From Candidatus Acidiferrum typicum (GTDB lineage: Bacteria > Acidobacteriota > Terriglobia > Acidiferrales > UBA7541), in the NCBI GenBank assembly GCA_025463055.1, contig JAOAPV010000002.1, positions 1 through 40,192 of the forward strand: a stretch of DNA of 40,192 nucleotides. The letters run 5' to 3'. The position numbers and the translations under genes were made by a program. Position 1 is the first letter of the stretch, and each line of letters starts with the position of its first letter. Positions 32,686 through 40,192 of the stretch are shown here, in pieces. The notes beneath the pieces are model-generated. The model was not told the DNA's origin, did not search any database, and was given only the letters and a program-made list of their open reading frames with translations.

Positions 32686-33564
32686 ATGAGAGAACAATGG
32701 AAGATCATGGTGGGCGCGGGGGCGCTCACGGCCTTTTCACTGTGCATCGCTGCTTCTGGCCTAGCGCAAAGCGGACAAAGCCAACCAGCCCCGCAACAGC
32801 AACCGCCTCCCACGGGGACAGACAAGGATAAGCAGCCTAATCCCGCTCCCTTGTCGATGGATAATGCACCTGCGGCTGCCAGCCCGGAAGAAGAGTCGGC
32901 GTCCAAGGCCGTCCAACAAGCCACTGACCCAAGCAAGAAAATCCAGCTCGCAGAGGATTTCTTGCAGAAGTACCCACAAAGCCGTTATCGGCCGACAATG
33001 TATCAGGCCTTGGTGTCAGGATATTTCGCCACACAGCAGGTGCCAAAAATGTTGGAGGCGGGTGAAAAGGAAGTTGAGATAAACCCCAATGATGCTCCGG
33101 TGCTCGCCGTAATGGGGCAGGCCCTGGCCCGCACGTACAACGCTAAGGCGCCGGATGCCGCGAAACAGTTGGACAAGGCCGAGCTTTATTCGAAGCGCGC
33201 CATTGAGATTACTCCGACGTTGCCGAAGCCGGAAAATCTGACGGACGAAGCGTTCAATAACGCGAAAAACGACACCTTGGTCATGGCGCACAGCGGGCTT
33301 GGACTGGTCTACATACGCAGAGGCAAATTTTCCGAGGCCATCCCAGAGCTGGAGCAATCGGTGAAGGCCGATACCCATCCAGACCCTGATCCGGTCAACT
33401 ACTATTTACTCGGCGTCGCCGACAAGCAGACATCGCATTTTGAGGCCGCCGCGGCCGCGTTCTCAAAATGTGCCGCCGTACAAAGCACCTTGCAAGCTGC
33501 GTGTAAGAGCAGCGCGGAAGATGCGAAAAAGCAGGGCTCTTCACAACTAAGCGCTCCGAATTGA
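32686..33564 (+). CDS. Exported TPR protein
   Basis: A 292-residue protein with a signal peptide (about 1-27, ending SGLAQS), then a Gln/Pro-rich linker (SQPAPQQQPPPTGTDKDKQP) and TPR-like repeats from about 65 to 280 (KIQLAEDFLQKYPQSRYRPTMYQALV; HSGLGLVYIRRGKFSEAIPELEQS). It is likely periplasmic and would mediate protein contacts. GAGAGG lies eight bases before the ATG. It ends 30 bases before rnc and may be read together with it. Confidence 0.75.
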   Translation: MREQWKIMVGAGALTAFSLCIAASGLAQSGQSQPAPQQQPPPTGTDKDKQPNPAPLSMDNAPAAASPEEESASKAVQQATDPSKKIQLAEDFLQKYPQSRYRPTMYQALVSGYFATQQVPKMLEAGEKEVEINPNDAPVLAVMGQALARTYNAKAPDAAKQLDKAELYSKRAIEITPTLPKPENLTDEAFNNAKNDTLVMAHSGLGLVYIRRGKFSEAIPELEQSVKADTHPDPDPVNYYLLGVADKQTSHFEAAAAAFSKCAAVQSTLQAACKSSAEDAKKQGSSQLSAPN

Positions 33565-33594
33565 TGGGGCGGTACTTGCCCAGATATATTTGTG

Positions 33595-34317
33595 ATGACA
33601 AATCACGATGAGCGACTCGAGGAGCGGCTGGGCCGCAATTTCAGCAATCCCGAATTGCTCCAGCGCGCGCTGACGCACAGTTCGGCCGTTCCGGAGTTGC
33701 GTGCTGCGGATTCTGTCAATGCTTCGTTGACCGAGAACAATGAACAGTTGGAATTCTTGGGCGACGCGGTGCTGGACCTATTGGCCAGCGAGTATCTTGT
33801 GGAGAAGTTTCCAAAATGGAGCGAGGGGCAGCTTTCGAAGAGCAGGGCGCGGCTGGTAAATGCGCAAGCTCTGGAGTTGGCTGCTCGGCGGCTCCATCTT
33901 GGAGAACACCTTCGCCTTGGCCGCGGCGAGGAAAAGACCGGTGGGCGTAGCAAGCCTGCTCTGCTAGCCGACGCGTTTGAAGCAGTAGTGGCTGCGATCT
34001 ATCTGGACGCGGGCTTGGCGGCCGCCAAAGAAATGCTGCGAAAAACTCTTTTTGAATTCGCATTGGAGGAGCGTGGCACTGAGCTGTTTGAGGCCGACCG
34101 CAAATCGGCTTTGCAGGAATTTTTGCAGGGCCGCGGGAAGGCTGCCGCTGAATATCGACTTGCCGCCGAGCGCGGCCCCGATCATCACAAGACCTTTGAA
34201 GTAGAAGTCTGGGTCGATGGCTCTCGCATGGCTTCAGGCCAAGGGAATACGAAGAAAGAAGCGGAGCAGCGCGCTGCAGGCGCGGCACTGGAGCGGTTGG
34301 AGCAAGCCGCAGTATGA
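33595..34317 (+). CDS. rnc: Ribonuclease III
   Basis: Double-strand-specific endoribonuclease that processes rRNA and structured mRNAs. The 240-residue protein has the catalytic domain signature EQLEFLGDAVLD, the second acidic motif ADAFEAVVAAIYLD, and a C-terminal double-stranded RNA binding domain (SALQEFLQGRGK, then KTFEVEVWVDG and GNTKKEAEQRAAGAAL). Length and order are normal. The start is ATG 33595, or the GTG just before it at 33592. It stands directly before lepB (13 bases); the reverse order, lepB-rnc, is the well-known pairing in E. coli. Confidence 0.96.
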   Translation: MTNHDERLEERLGRNFSNPELLQRALTHSSAVPELRAADSVNASLTENNEQLEFLGDAVLDLLASEYLVEKFPKWSEGQLSKSRARLVNAQALELAARRLHLGEHLRLGRGEEKTGGRSKPALLADAFEAVVAAIYLDAGLAAAKEMLRKTLFEFALEERGTELFEADRKSALQEFLQGRGKAAAEYRLAAERGPDHHKTFEVEVWVDGSRMASGQGNTKKEAEQRAAGAALERLEQAAV

Positions 34318-34330
34318 AGTTGAAAACTAT

Positions 34331-35137
34331 ATGACGGAAGACACCATAGCTCAGGAAGCTGTACCGGAGAAGCCCGCCGCGAAACCCGCGGGTCGCGGTG
34401 ACGAGGCGACTTTTTCAGAGTACATGGAGTCGCTCCTAGTGACCGTGATTTTGGCGCTTTTCGGGACGACCTTCATTGTGCAGGCATTCAAGATTCCTTC
34501 GGCCTCGATGGAGGGAACGCTGCTGATTGGCGACCACTTATTAGTCAATAAGTTCATTTTTGGAGGCCGCGGCGCTTGGTATGAAAAACTGCTGCCTTAC
34601 CGTCCGCTCGAGCGTGGCGACATCATCGTGTTCAAGTATCCTTTCGCGGACCACCAGCACTTTGTGAAGCGGGTCATCGGATTGCCCGGAGATCGGCTTA
34701 AAGTCGAGGACCAGCGCGTGTACGTGAATGGCTCGGCCCTTAATGAACCCTATGTAGTGCACGATCCCGGCGCAGGATACGACCCACTAAACTACGCTTT
34801 TCCGCCGATGGGCAATCAGCTGTACGCCAGTCCGGTTGTCATGGAGTGGGCGCATGAGATCAAGAAATACGTGCGCGGCGAAGAGATTGTGGTTCCACCG
34901 GGAAAGTATTTCGCAATGGGAGACAACCGCGACCACAGCCTTGATAGTCGCTATTGGGGATTTGTGGATCGAGACGCCATCATGGGCCGGCCTTTTTTGA
35001 TCTACTGGTCGGTCGAGGCCAACAGTGCGGACTACGGGCAAAGCAGCTTTTTTCAACGTCTGAAAAGCGTAATCGATACGTTGCTGCACCTGCCGCAGCG
35101 CACTCGTTGGGGCCGAATGCTACGTACTGTTCACTGA
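34331..35137 (+). CDS. lepB: Signal peptidase I
   Basis: Inner-membrane serine protease that removes signal peptides from exported proteins. It has 268 residues from ATG 34331, with one membrane helix (about 34-52), the nucleophile in PSASME (Ser59), and the general-base lysine in FVKRVIGLPGD (Lys113). GDNRDHSLDSRYWG is the usual later motif. The frame is open upstream into rnc, but 34331 gives the normal family N-terminus. Between the two conserved blocks lies a longer loop (about 135-190) than in minimal enzymes. Confidence 0.96.
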   Translation: MTEDTIAQEAVPEKPAAKPAGRGDEATFSEYMESLLVTVILALFGTTFIVQAFKIPSASMEGTLLIGDHLLVNKFIFGGRGAWYEKLLPYRPLERGDIIVFKYPFADHQHFVKRVIGLPGDRLKVEDQRVYVNGSALNEPYVVHDPGAGYDPLNYAFPPMGNQLYASPVVMEWAHEIKKYVRGEEIVVPPGKYFAMGDNRDHSLDSRYWGFVDRDAIMGRPFLIYWSVEANSADYGQSSFFQRLKSVIDTLLHLPQRTRWGRMLRTVH

Positions 35138-35196
35138 AGGGTTTCGGGCGCTGTCGCTTCCCATTTCATCAGCACTCTGCGAAACTCTCGGACGTC

Positions 35197-37848
35197 ATGC
35201 ATCGTATACGCAAATGGTGGAGAATCGCGCTATTGATCATTGCACTTGTGATCACGGCCCAAATCGGGGCTTCCCTCCTCACGCGCACCCAAGGCTTTCA
35301 CAAATACCTCCTCGCACAACTCGAGCGCGCCTTCGGACGATCCGTGGAGGTTCGCCATTTTAATGTTTTGCTGCTGCCCAGCCCTGTGCTGGACGCCGAA
35401 CTGGTAAGCATTGCGGAAGATCCCGCGTTCGGAAATGAGTATTTTCTTCGTGCTGAGCGTCTGACAGCTAGGCTTCGCTGGAGCGGCTTGCTGCGGGGCC
35501 GTTTTGAGTTCGGTACCCTCTCGCTTACCCGTCCAAGTCTGGTATTGGTTCGCGGCGCCGAAGGGGCGTGGAATCTCGAGCGGTGGCTGCCGCCGGCGCA
35601 ATCGACCTTGGGCGCTGGCTCGCGGTTCTATGGCCCGCGCCTGCAACAAACACCGTCCAACCGTCTCCAGAAGATTAATGTCGACGACGGTCGGATCAAT
35701 TTCAAGGTTGGTGACGAAAAGTTACCATTCGCATTTTTGGGAGTTTCCGGCAGCGTGGAGCAGGTCTCCTCTGGTCGTTGGCGCTTGCAACTTGAAGCTC
35801 AGCCCTGGCGCAGTGGTGTCACGTTGCAATCCACGGGCACTCTCACGGTAAGCGGCGACGTCGCCGGAACGTCAACCCGTCTGCAACCTGCCGCGATCGA
35901 AGTGCACTGGGGCAAGGTTTCCCTCGCTGACTTGCTGCGTTTGTCTCGCGGCCACGACTATGGAGTGCGCGGAGTTTTTTCGCTGGACGGCACCGCAAAG
36001 AGCGGCGGTGTCACTCGAGCCGCTGGCGCTGGCACGCAACCGGGCGAATGGGCATTCTCTGCACAGGCGCGGGTGGCACAAATTCATCGCTGGGACTTGA
36101 GCGAACGATCCGATAATCCTGCCGCCAACATAAATCTCGAAGGGCGCTGGAGCGCGGGCATGCGCAATATTTCCGCAGAGCGCCTGGTCGTGGAGACTGC
36201 TAGGTCTAACCTGCGGGGCAGCGCGCGCTTTGAAGTGAATGCGTCGCCGGCCTGGGAAGTCCGGATGGATTCTGCGGGAGTCCAAGCGGCCGACCTACTG
36301 GCGTGGTATCGAGCGTTCGATCCCAACGTGAACAACGCCATTGTAGCGGACCAATTCTTTACGGGGGAAATTGCCCTGCGCGGGTGGCCACTGGAGGTTC
36401 AGGACGCAGCTTTTTCTAGCTTCGGTGGCGAAATGCGCATTCCGGGACTAAGAGCACCGCTGCGAATTGGAGCTTTCCAGGGCGGGCGACAGCGGGCAAA
36501 CCTGAACGTCGGGCCAATTCGTATATCTTATTCCTCGCCTGAGGGAAGCGAAGCGCTACCCGTGGCGGTTTCAACGATGACGAAAAGGCGGAGCCTCGCC
36601 GAGGCCAAGACCGTCGCGAGCATCGGCTTCACACATGATTTCAGCAGCCGCATTGGAGGCTTGAGCATCGACGGTCGAACGGATAACGCGCAAGACCTGT
36701 TAAAGGTTATGTCCGTGCTCGGGCGGCCAATGAGCCATGGCTGGGAACTAACCGGTCCGTTGTCGGCCGCGTTGCACTATCAATGGGACAATGCCGCCGC
36801 GACCAAAGGTTGGAGTGGCCACATCGACGTGAATAAGGCGACATTGCAGGTTGCCGGGCTCAATCAACCGCTGCAATTGAACAAGGCGCGGGTGGATTGG
36901 AAGGACGGATTGCGTGCTGCCAGTCTGTTCGAGCTGGAGGGGTTCGGTGCGACTTGGTCGGGTGAGCTCGCGGAGACTGCTTTTGCCGACGCGGATGGCA
37001 GCACAAAATGGAATTTCCAGCTTCATGCAAATCACTTGGACGCCGCCGATTTAGATCGTTGGATGGGACCGCGTGCAAGGCCAGGCTGGCTACAACGTCT
37101 GCTCCCAGCTTTACTCGGAAATGCGCCGAACCCTGGGGCCAGCGAATTATTGCGGCGCGTCAATGCGGAAGGTGAGCTAACCATAGACGAGTTCACATTG
37201 GAGCAAATCAGCTTGGGCCACGTGCGCGCCAGCGGCGCTTTGCACGATTTGCATCTCGAGCTGCGGGAAACGGAGGCTAGCTGCGCCGGCGGAATGTTGC
37301 GGGCCAAACTGCGAGCTGCATTCGTACCGCATCCATCTTACGATGTGACCGCGGAACTTCAACGGGTCGATTTGCGCCAAGTTCCCGTTCCCAGCAACTT
37401 GCTCGAACGCTTTACCGGACTCGCCTCGGGCATTGTGCATCTCACCACGCAAGGCGTAGGCCGCGACGAACTGCTGCAGCACTTGGCCGGCAAGGGCAAC
37501 TTGAAATTGCGAGACGTCGAATTTCGCGGCTGGGATGTGAATGCTAGTATGGCCGATGGCGCGCCCCACCAAGGCGCCTCACGCTGGACCTCGGGAGAGG
37601 GCACTTTCTTAGTCCGCGATCAAGGCATCATTTTTCCCGGACTGCGCCTGGACGGCGCCTGGGACATGACCTTGCTCAAGGGTACACTGAGCTTTGCACA
37701 AGGTTCCGATTTGACCTTGGAAACGGTGGTTGACGATCAAACTGGCGCAAGCCTTCCGGAACAAGGCTATGTGCTGAAGATTTCGGGCCCGCTGGATCTG
37801 CCGAAAATTTCGATTGAGCGGCTAGTTGCACGCCGGCCCGCCGATTAG
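35197..37848 (+). CDS. AsmA-family protein
   Basis: An 883-residue AsmA-like protein with one N-terminal membrane helix (about 8-27) and a long beta-rich periplasmic part. The N-terminal block is diagnostic (LERAFGRSVEVRHFNVLLLPSPVL, ERLTARLRWSGLLRGRFEFG, SLTRPSLVLVR), and the C-terminus again has AsmA-type sequence (GLASGIVHLTTQG, LKLRDVEFRGWDVN). Members of the family are thought to bridge the inner and outer membranes and move phospholipids. The ATG at 35197 sits at the family N-terminus; the long upstream extension of the frame overlaps lepB and is not coding. It follows lepB by 59 bases. Confidence 0.88.
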   Translation: MHRIRKWWRIALLIIALVITAQIGASLLTRTQGFHKYLLAQLERAFGRSVEVRHFNVLLLPSPVLDAELVSIAEDPAFGNEYFLRAERLTARLRWSGLLRGRFEFGTLSLTRPSLVLVRGAEGAWNLERWLPPAQSTLGAGSRFYGPRLQQTPSNRLQKINVDDGRINFKVGDEKLPFAFLGVSGSVEQVSSGRWRLQLEAQPWRSGVTLQSTGTLTVSGDVAGTSTRLQPAAIEVHWGKVSLADLLRLSRGHDYGVRGVFSLDGTAKSGGVTRAAGAGTQPGEWAFSAQARVAQIHRWDLSERSDNPAANINLEGRWSAGMRNISAERLVVETARSNLRGSARFEVNASPAWEVRMDSAGVQAADLLAWYRAFDPNVNNAIVADQFFTGEIALRGWPLEVQDAAFSSFGGEMRIPGLRAPLRIGAFQGGRQRANLNVGPIRISYSSPEGSEALPVAVSTMTKRRSLAEAKTVASIGFTHDFSSRIGGLSIDGRTDNAQDLLKVMSVLGRPMSHGWELTGPLSAALHYQWDNAAATKGWSGHIDVNKATLQVAGLNQPLQLNKARVDWKDGLRAASLFELEGFGATWSGELAETAFADADGSTKWNFQLHANHLDAADLDRWMGPRARPGWLQRLLPALLGNAPNPGASELLRRVNAEGELTIDEFTLEQISLGHVRASGALHDLHLELRETEASCAGGMLRAKLRAAFVPHPSYDVTAELQRVDLRQVPVPSNLLERFTGLASGIVHLTTQGVGRDELLQHLAGKGNLKLRDVEFRGWDVNASMADGAPHQGASRWTSGEGTFLVRDQGIIFPGLRLDGAWDMTLLKGTLSFAQGSDLTLETVVDDQTGASLPEQGYVLKISGPLDLPKISIERLVARRPAD

Positions 37849-37901
37849 GCGTGCCCTGAATCTTCTTGGTTTAGTTCGGTAACACGCGGTCGGAGATGAA
37901 G

Positions 37902-40022
37902 ATGAACAAATGTTTCGTGCTTGTCCTTGCCCTGGTGTGCTCGACGCTGCCGGTGTTGGCGCAGAAAAGCGTGACCCTCGAAGAGCTTCTCAGCACGCCG
38001 TTTCCTGAGAATTTGACCGCCGCCAAGACGGCCAATCGCATCGCCTGGACCTTCAATCAGGAAGGGAAGCGCAATATTTGGGTTGCGGAAGGACCCGCAT
38101 ATACGGCGCGCAGACTTACGTCTTATCTCCAGGATGATGGACAGCCGCTCTCCGAACTGGCTTTCTCTGAGGATGGCACCACCATCGTTTACGTCCGAGG
38201 GGAAGGCAAGAATGTCTCCGGCCAATTTCCCAACCCCACCACGAATCCCGCGGGAACGGAGCAGACCGTGTGGAGCGTCGCCTGGAGTGGCGGTGAACCT
38301 AACAGAGTTGACGCTGGGGATTCACCAAAAATTTCTGCAAAAGGTGTGATCGCGTACGTACGCGACGGACAGATCTGGACCGCTTCGCTGGACAGCAGCG
38401 AAAAGCCTAAGCAACTGATCGTGCGCGGCCAAAATCATTCGGAAGAATGGTCGCCCGACGGATCGCAGTTGGTTTTCGTCTCCACGCGGGGCGATCACAG
38501 TTTCATCGGTGTCTACGAACTGGCCGGCAACTCCGTGCGCTTCCTTGTTCCGAGCGTCGACACCGACAGCGACGCTGTGTGGTCGCCAGACGGTAAGCGA
38601 ATAGCTTTCGTGCGGCGCCCCGCCGAGCAGCGCGACACGCCCGCAGGCTACTTCCTTCAGCCCGATAAGCCGCATCCGTGGGCCATTTGGGTCGCGGATG
38701 TGTCCACCGCGAGCTCGCGCGAGATATGGCACAGCAGTGCTTCACCAGATGGTTCCTACCCTTTCATGGCCAAAGACACCGGTGGCGGTGTCATTCGCTG
38801 GGCCGCGGAGAATCGCCTACTAATCGCTTCGGAAGAAGACGGCTGGCAGCACCTCTACTCTCTTTCCGTCGAAAGTGGGAGCCCGCATCTGCTCACGCCT
38901 GGGAACTGCGAAGTCGAGCAGTGGTCCCTCACACCGGACAAGAAAGCTGTTCTCTTCAATTCTAATTGCGGCGATATCGACCGGCGGCACATTTGGCGTG
39001 TGGGCGTGGATAAAGGCTCCCCACAGAGTGTGACGACCGGTATAGGGCTTGAGTGGAGTCCCGTCCCCTTAAGCGACGGCAAAACTTTCGCCTATTTAGG
39101 TTCTACGAGCAAACTGCCTCCTCAGACGTTTTGGGGTAAGTTGGATGAGCCTGGGAACGCTAAGATCTTGGGGCTAGACTCGTGGTCGAATAATCCTGTG
39201 GTTGACGCGCTAGTGATTCCCCAGCAAGTAATTTTCAAGGCCGCTGACGGCTTTGAAATTCACGGCCAGCTTTTTCTTCCCAACCATAGCAAGGCCGGCG
39301 AGAAGAGGTCCGCTTTGGTCTTCATGCACGGCGGCCCGATACGCCAGATGCTGCTCGGCTGGCACTACATGTATTACTACGCGAATTCTTACGCCATGAA
39401 TCAGTATCTAGCCAGCTGCGGCTACGTCGTGCTTTCGGTCAATTACCGCAGCGGCATCGGCTACGGCCGCGCGTTCCGCGAAGCTCCGGGCCGCGCAGGC
39501 CGCGGCGCCAGCGAGTACAAAGACATCGTCGCCGCCGGCAAATATCTTCAGGGCCGCTCCGACGTCGACCCGTCACGCGTCGGTTTGTGGGGAGGAAGCT
39601 ACGGAGGCTACCTCACCGCTCTCGGCCTGGCGCGCAACTCCGACATTTTTGCCGCTGGCGTGGACTTCCATGGCGTTCACGATTGGCCGACCGATAACTG
39701 GGACGGCAAGAATATTTCTCCGGAGCTCACCAAGCTCGCGCATGAATCATCTCCTGTCACGTCCGTAGAAACCTGGAAGTCCCCGGTGCTCTTCATTCAC
39801 GGCGATGACGATCGCAACGTCTACTTCACGCAAACTGTCGATCTCGTCGCCCGGCTGCGAACTCGCGGCGTAGCCATCGAGCAACTCATTTTCCCCGATG
39901 AGGTTCACGATTTCCTGCTGCACCGTGACTGGCTAGCTGGCTATCGTGCCACCAGCGACTTCTTTGACCGCCGCTTGAAACAGCGTAGGGATGCAAGCGG
40001 CACCACAGCCAAAACGCAGTGA
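37902..40022 (+). CDS. S9-family serine peptidase (DPP IV / prolyl oligopeptidase type)
   Basis: An exported peptidase of 706 residues: signal peptide (KCFVLVLALVCSTLPVLA), a beta-propeller at about 30-430 with WSPDG-type blades (EEWSPDGSQLVFVSTRGD; VWSPDGKRIAFVRR), then an alpha/beta hydrolase domain. The catalytic triad is Ser566 (GLWGGSYGGY), Asp637 (HGDDDRNV) and His669 (DEVHDF). This cleaves dipeptides or short peptides from protein or peptide substrates outside the cytoplasm. Of two start codons the ATG at 37902 has the better distance (six bases) to GGAG; ATG 37896 is too close. Confidence 0.92.
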   Translation: MNKCFVLVLALVCSTLPVLAQKSVTLEELLSTPFPENLTAAKTANRIAWTFNQEGKRNIWVAEGPAYTARRLTSYLQDDGQPLSELAFSEDGTTIVYVRGEGKNVSGQFPNPTTNPAGTEQTVWSVAWSGGEPNRVDAGDSPKISAKGVIAYVRDGQIWTASLDSSEKPKQLIVRGQNHSEEWSPDGSQLVFVSTRGDHSFIGVYELAGNSVRFLVPSVDTDSDAVWSPDGKRIAFVRRPAEQRDTPAGYFLQPDKPHPWAIWVADVSTASSREIWHSSASPDGSYPFMAKDTGGGVIRWAAENRLLIASEEDGWQHLYSLSVESGSPHLLTPGNCEVEQWSLTPDKKAVLFNSNCGDIDRRHIWRVGVDKGSPQSVTTGIGLEWSPVPLSDGKTFAYLGSTSKLPPQTFWGKLDEPGNAKILGLDSWSNNPVVDALVIPQQVIFKAADGFEIHGQLFLPNHSKAGEKRSALVFMHGGPIRQMLLGWHYMYYYANSYAMNQYLASCGYVVLSVNYRSGIGYGRAFREAPGRAGRGASEYKDIVAAGKYLQGRSDVDPSRVGLWGGSYGGYLTALGLARNSDIFAAGVDFHGVHDWPTDNWDGKNISPELTKLAHESSPVTSVETWKSPVLFIHGDDDRNVYFTQTVDLVARLRTRGVAIEQLIFPDEVHDFLLHRDWLAGYRATSDFFDRRLKQRRDASGTTAKTQ

Positions 40023-40030
40023 CCTTCACT

Positions 40031-40192
40031 ATGGCTACCCGTTGGACAAGTCGCATTCGCAAGCTGGCCCGTCGCGCGAAATATCCCGTGTCTGTCTGCG
40101 GCGCAATCGCTTTGTTCGTAGCGTGTTTTTGCACGGCGAAAAACAGACCAGCACCCGTGAATCTTTTTCCGCGGTTGCAAGCTGGCCAAACC
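40031..40192 (+). CDS. Start of an exported protein, cut by the window edge
   Basis: An open frame of 54 codons from ATG 40031 to the end without a stop. It has a basic N-terminus, then a hydrophobic segment ending in CFCTA, consistent with a signal peptide or lipoprotein signal, followed by PAPVNLFPRLQAG. It begins eight bases after the S9 peptidase stop. Too short to name. Confidence 0.5.
   Translation, partial: MATRWTSRIRKLARRAKYPVSVCGAIALFVACFCTAKNRPAPVNLFPRLQAGQT

Noticed and set aside
34954-35196. Long N-terminal extension of the AsmA-like frame over the lepB gene
   Set aside because: It overlaps the conserved C-terminus of lepB in another frame, and the ATG at 35197 begins a normal membrane anchor.

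Overview
The window reads as a chromosomal segment of a free-living, GC-rich, Gram-negative-type bacterium, most likely an Acidobacteriota (Terriglobia-like). This is inferred from gene style and content: a Type F (mycobacterial Sdh1-like) succinate dehydrogenase, a PPi-type phosphofructokinase, LssY_C and FecR proteins, many secreted TPR proteins, and frequent GTG/TTG starts. No rRNA, tRNA or CRISPR array was found.

Layout. 1-3107 (-): a very long RNase E/G, cut by the left edge, whose S1 domain is split by a low-complexity insert of about 575 residues. 3441-6510 (-): rodA and mrdA (PBP2). 6902-8862 (+): a shikimate-kinase-like P-loop kinase translationally coupled to threonine synthase, placed in opposite orientation between mrdA-rodA and mreBCD. 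8907-11475 (-): mreD, mreC, mreB. 11655-14531 (-): a membrane FecR-domain protein and a secreted cytochrome c/copper monooxygenase fusion. 14532-15127: a gene-free stretch with direct repeats, transposon-end-like repeats and a clear promoter. 15128-18207 (+): a PpiD/SurA-like foldase, an unknown protein and a ComEA-like helix-hairpin-helix protein. 18211-20650 (-): an unknown small protein, an MmcQ/YjbR protein, a PilZ protein and PPi-phosphofructokinase. 20801-24580 (+): sdhC-sdhA-sdhB plus a TPR protein. 24592-29219 (-): a compact split NRPS locus (free condensation domain, adenylation-carrier didomain with a leucine-type code, and a frameshifted cytochrome P450). 29577-30791 (-): a secreted LssY_C protein. 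30986-40022 (+): two exported TPR proteins, rnc, lepB, an AsmA-like protein and an S9 peptidase. A further exported protein begins at 40031 and runs off the right edge.

How parts work together. mreBCD, mrdA and rodA form the rod elongation machinery, and RNase E/G beside them echoes the enterobacterial mreBCD-maf-rng arrangement. The kinase/thrC pair suggests threonine biosynthesis. The sdh operon builds complex II. The C, A-T and P450 genes look like a small peptide or amino-acid tailoring pathway that would hydroxylate carrier-bound leucine, now possibly inactivated by the P450 frameshift.

Most interesting points: the split S1 domain of RNase E/G with three LPGE(S/T) motifs, the split NRPS/P450 locus, the kinase next to thrC, the Type F SDH, and several intergenic RNA-like structures.
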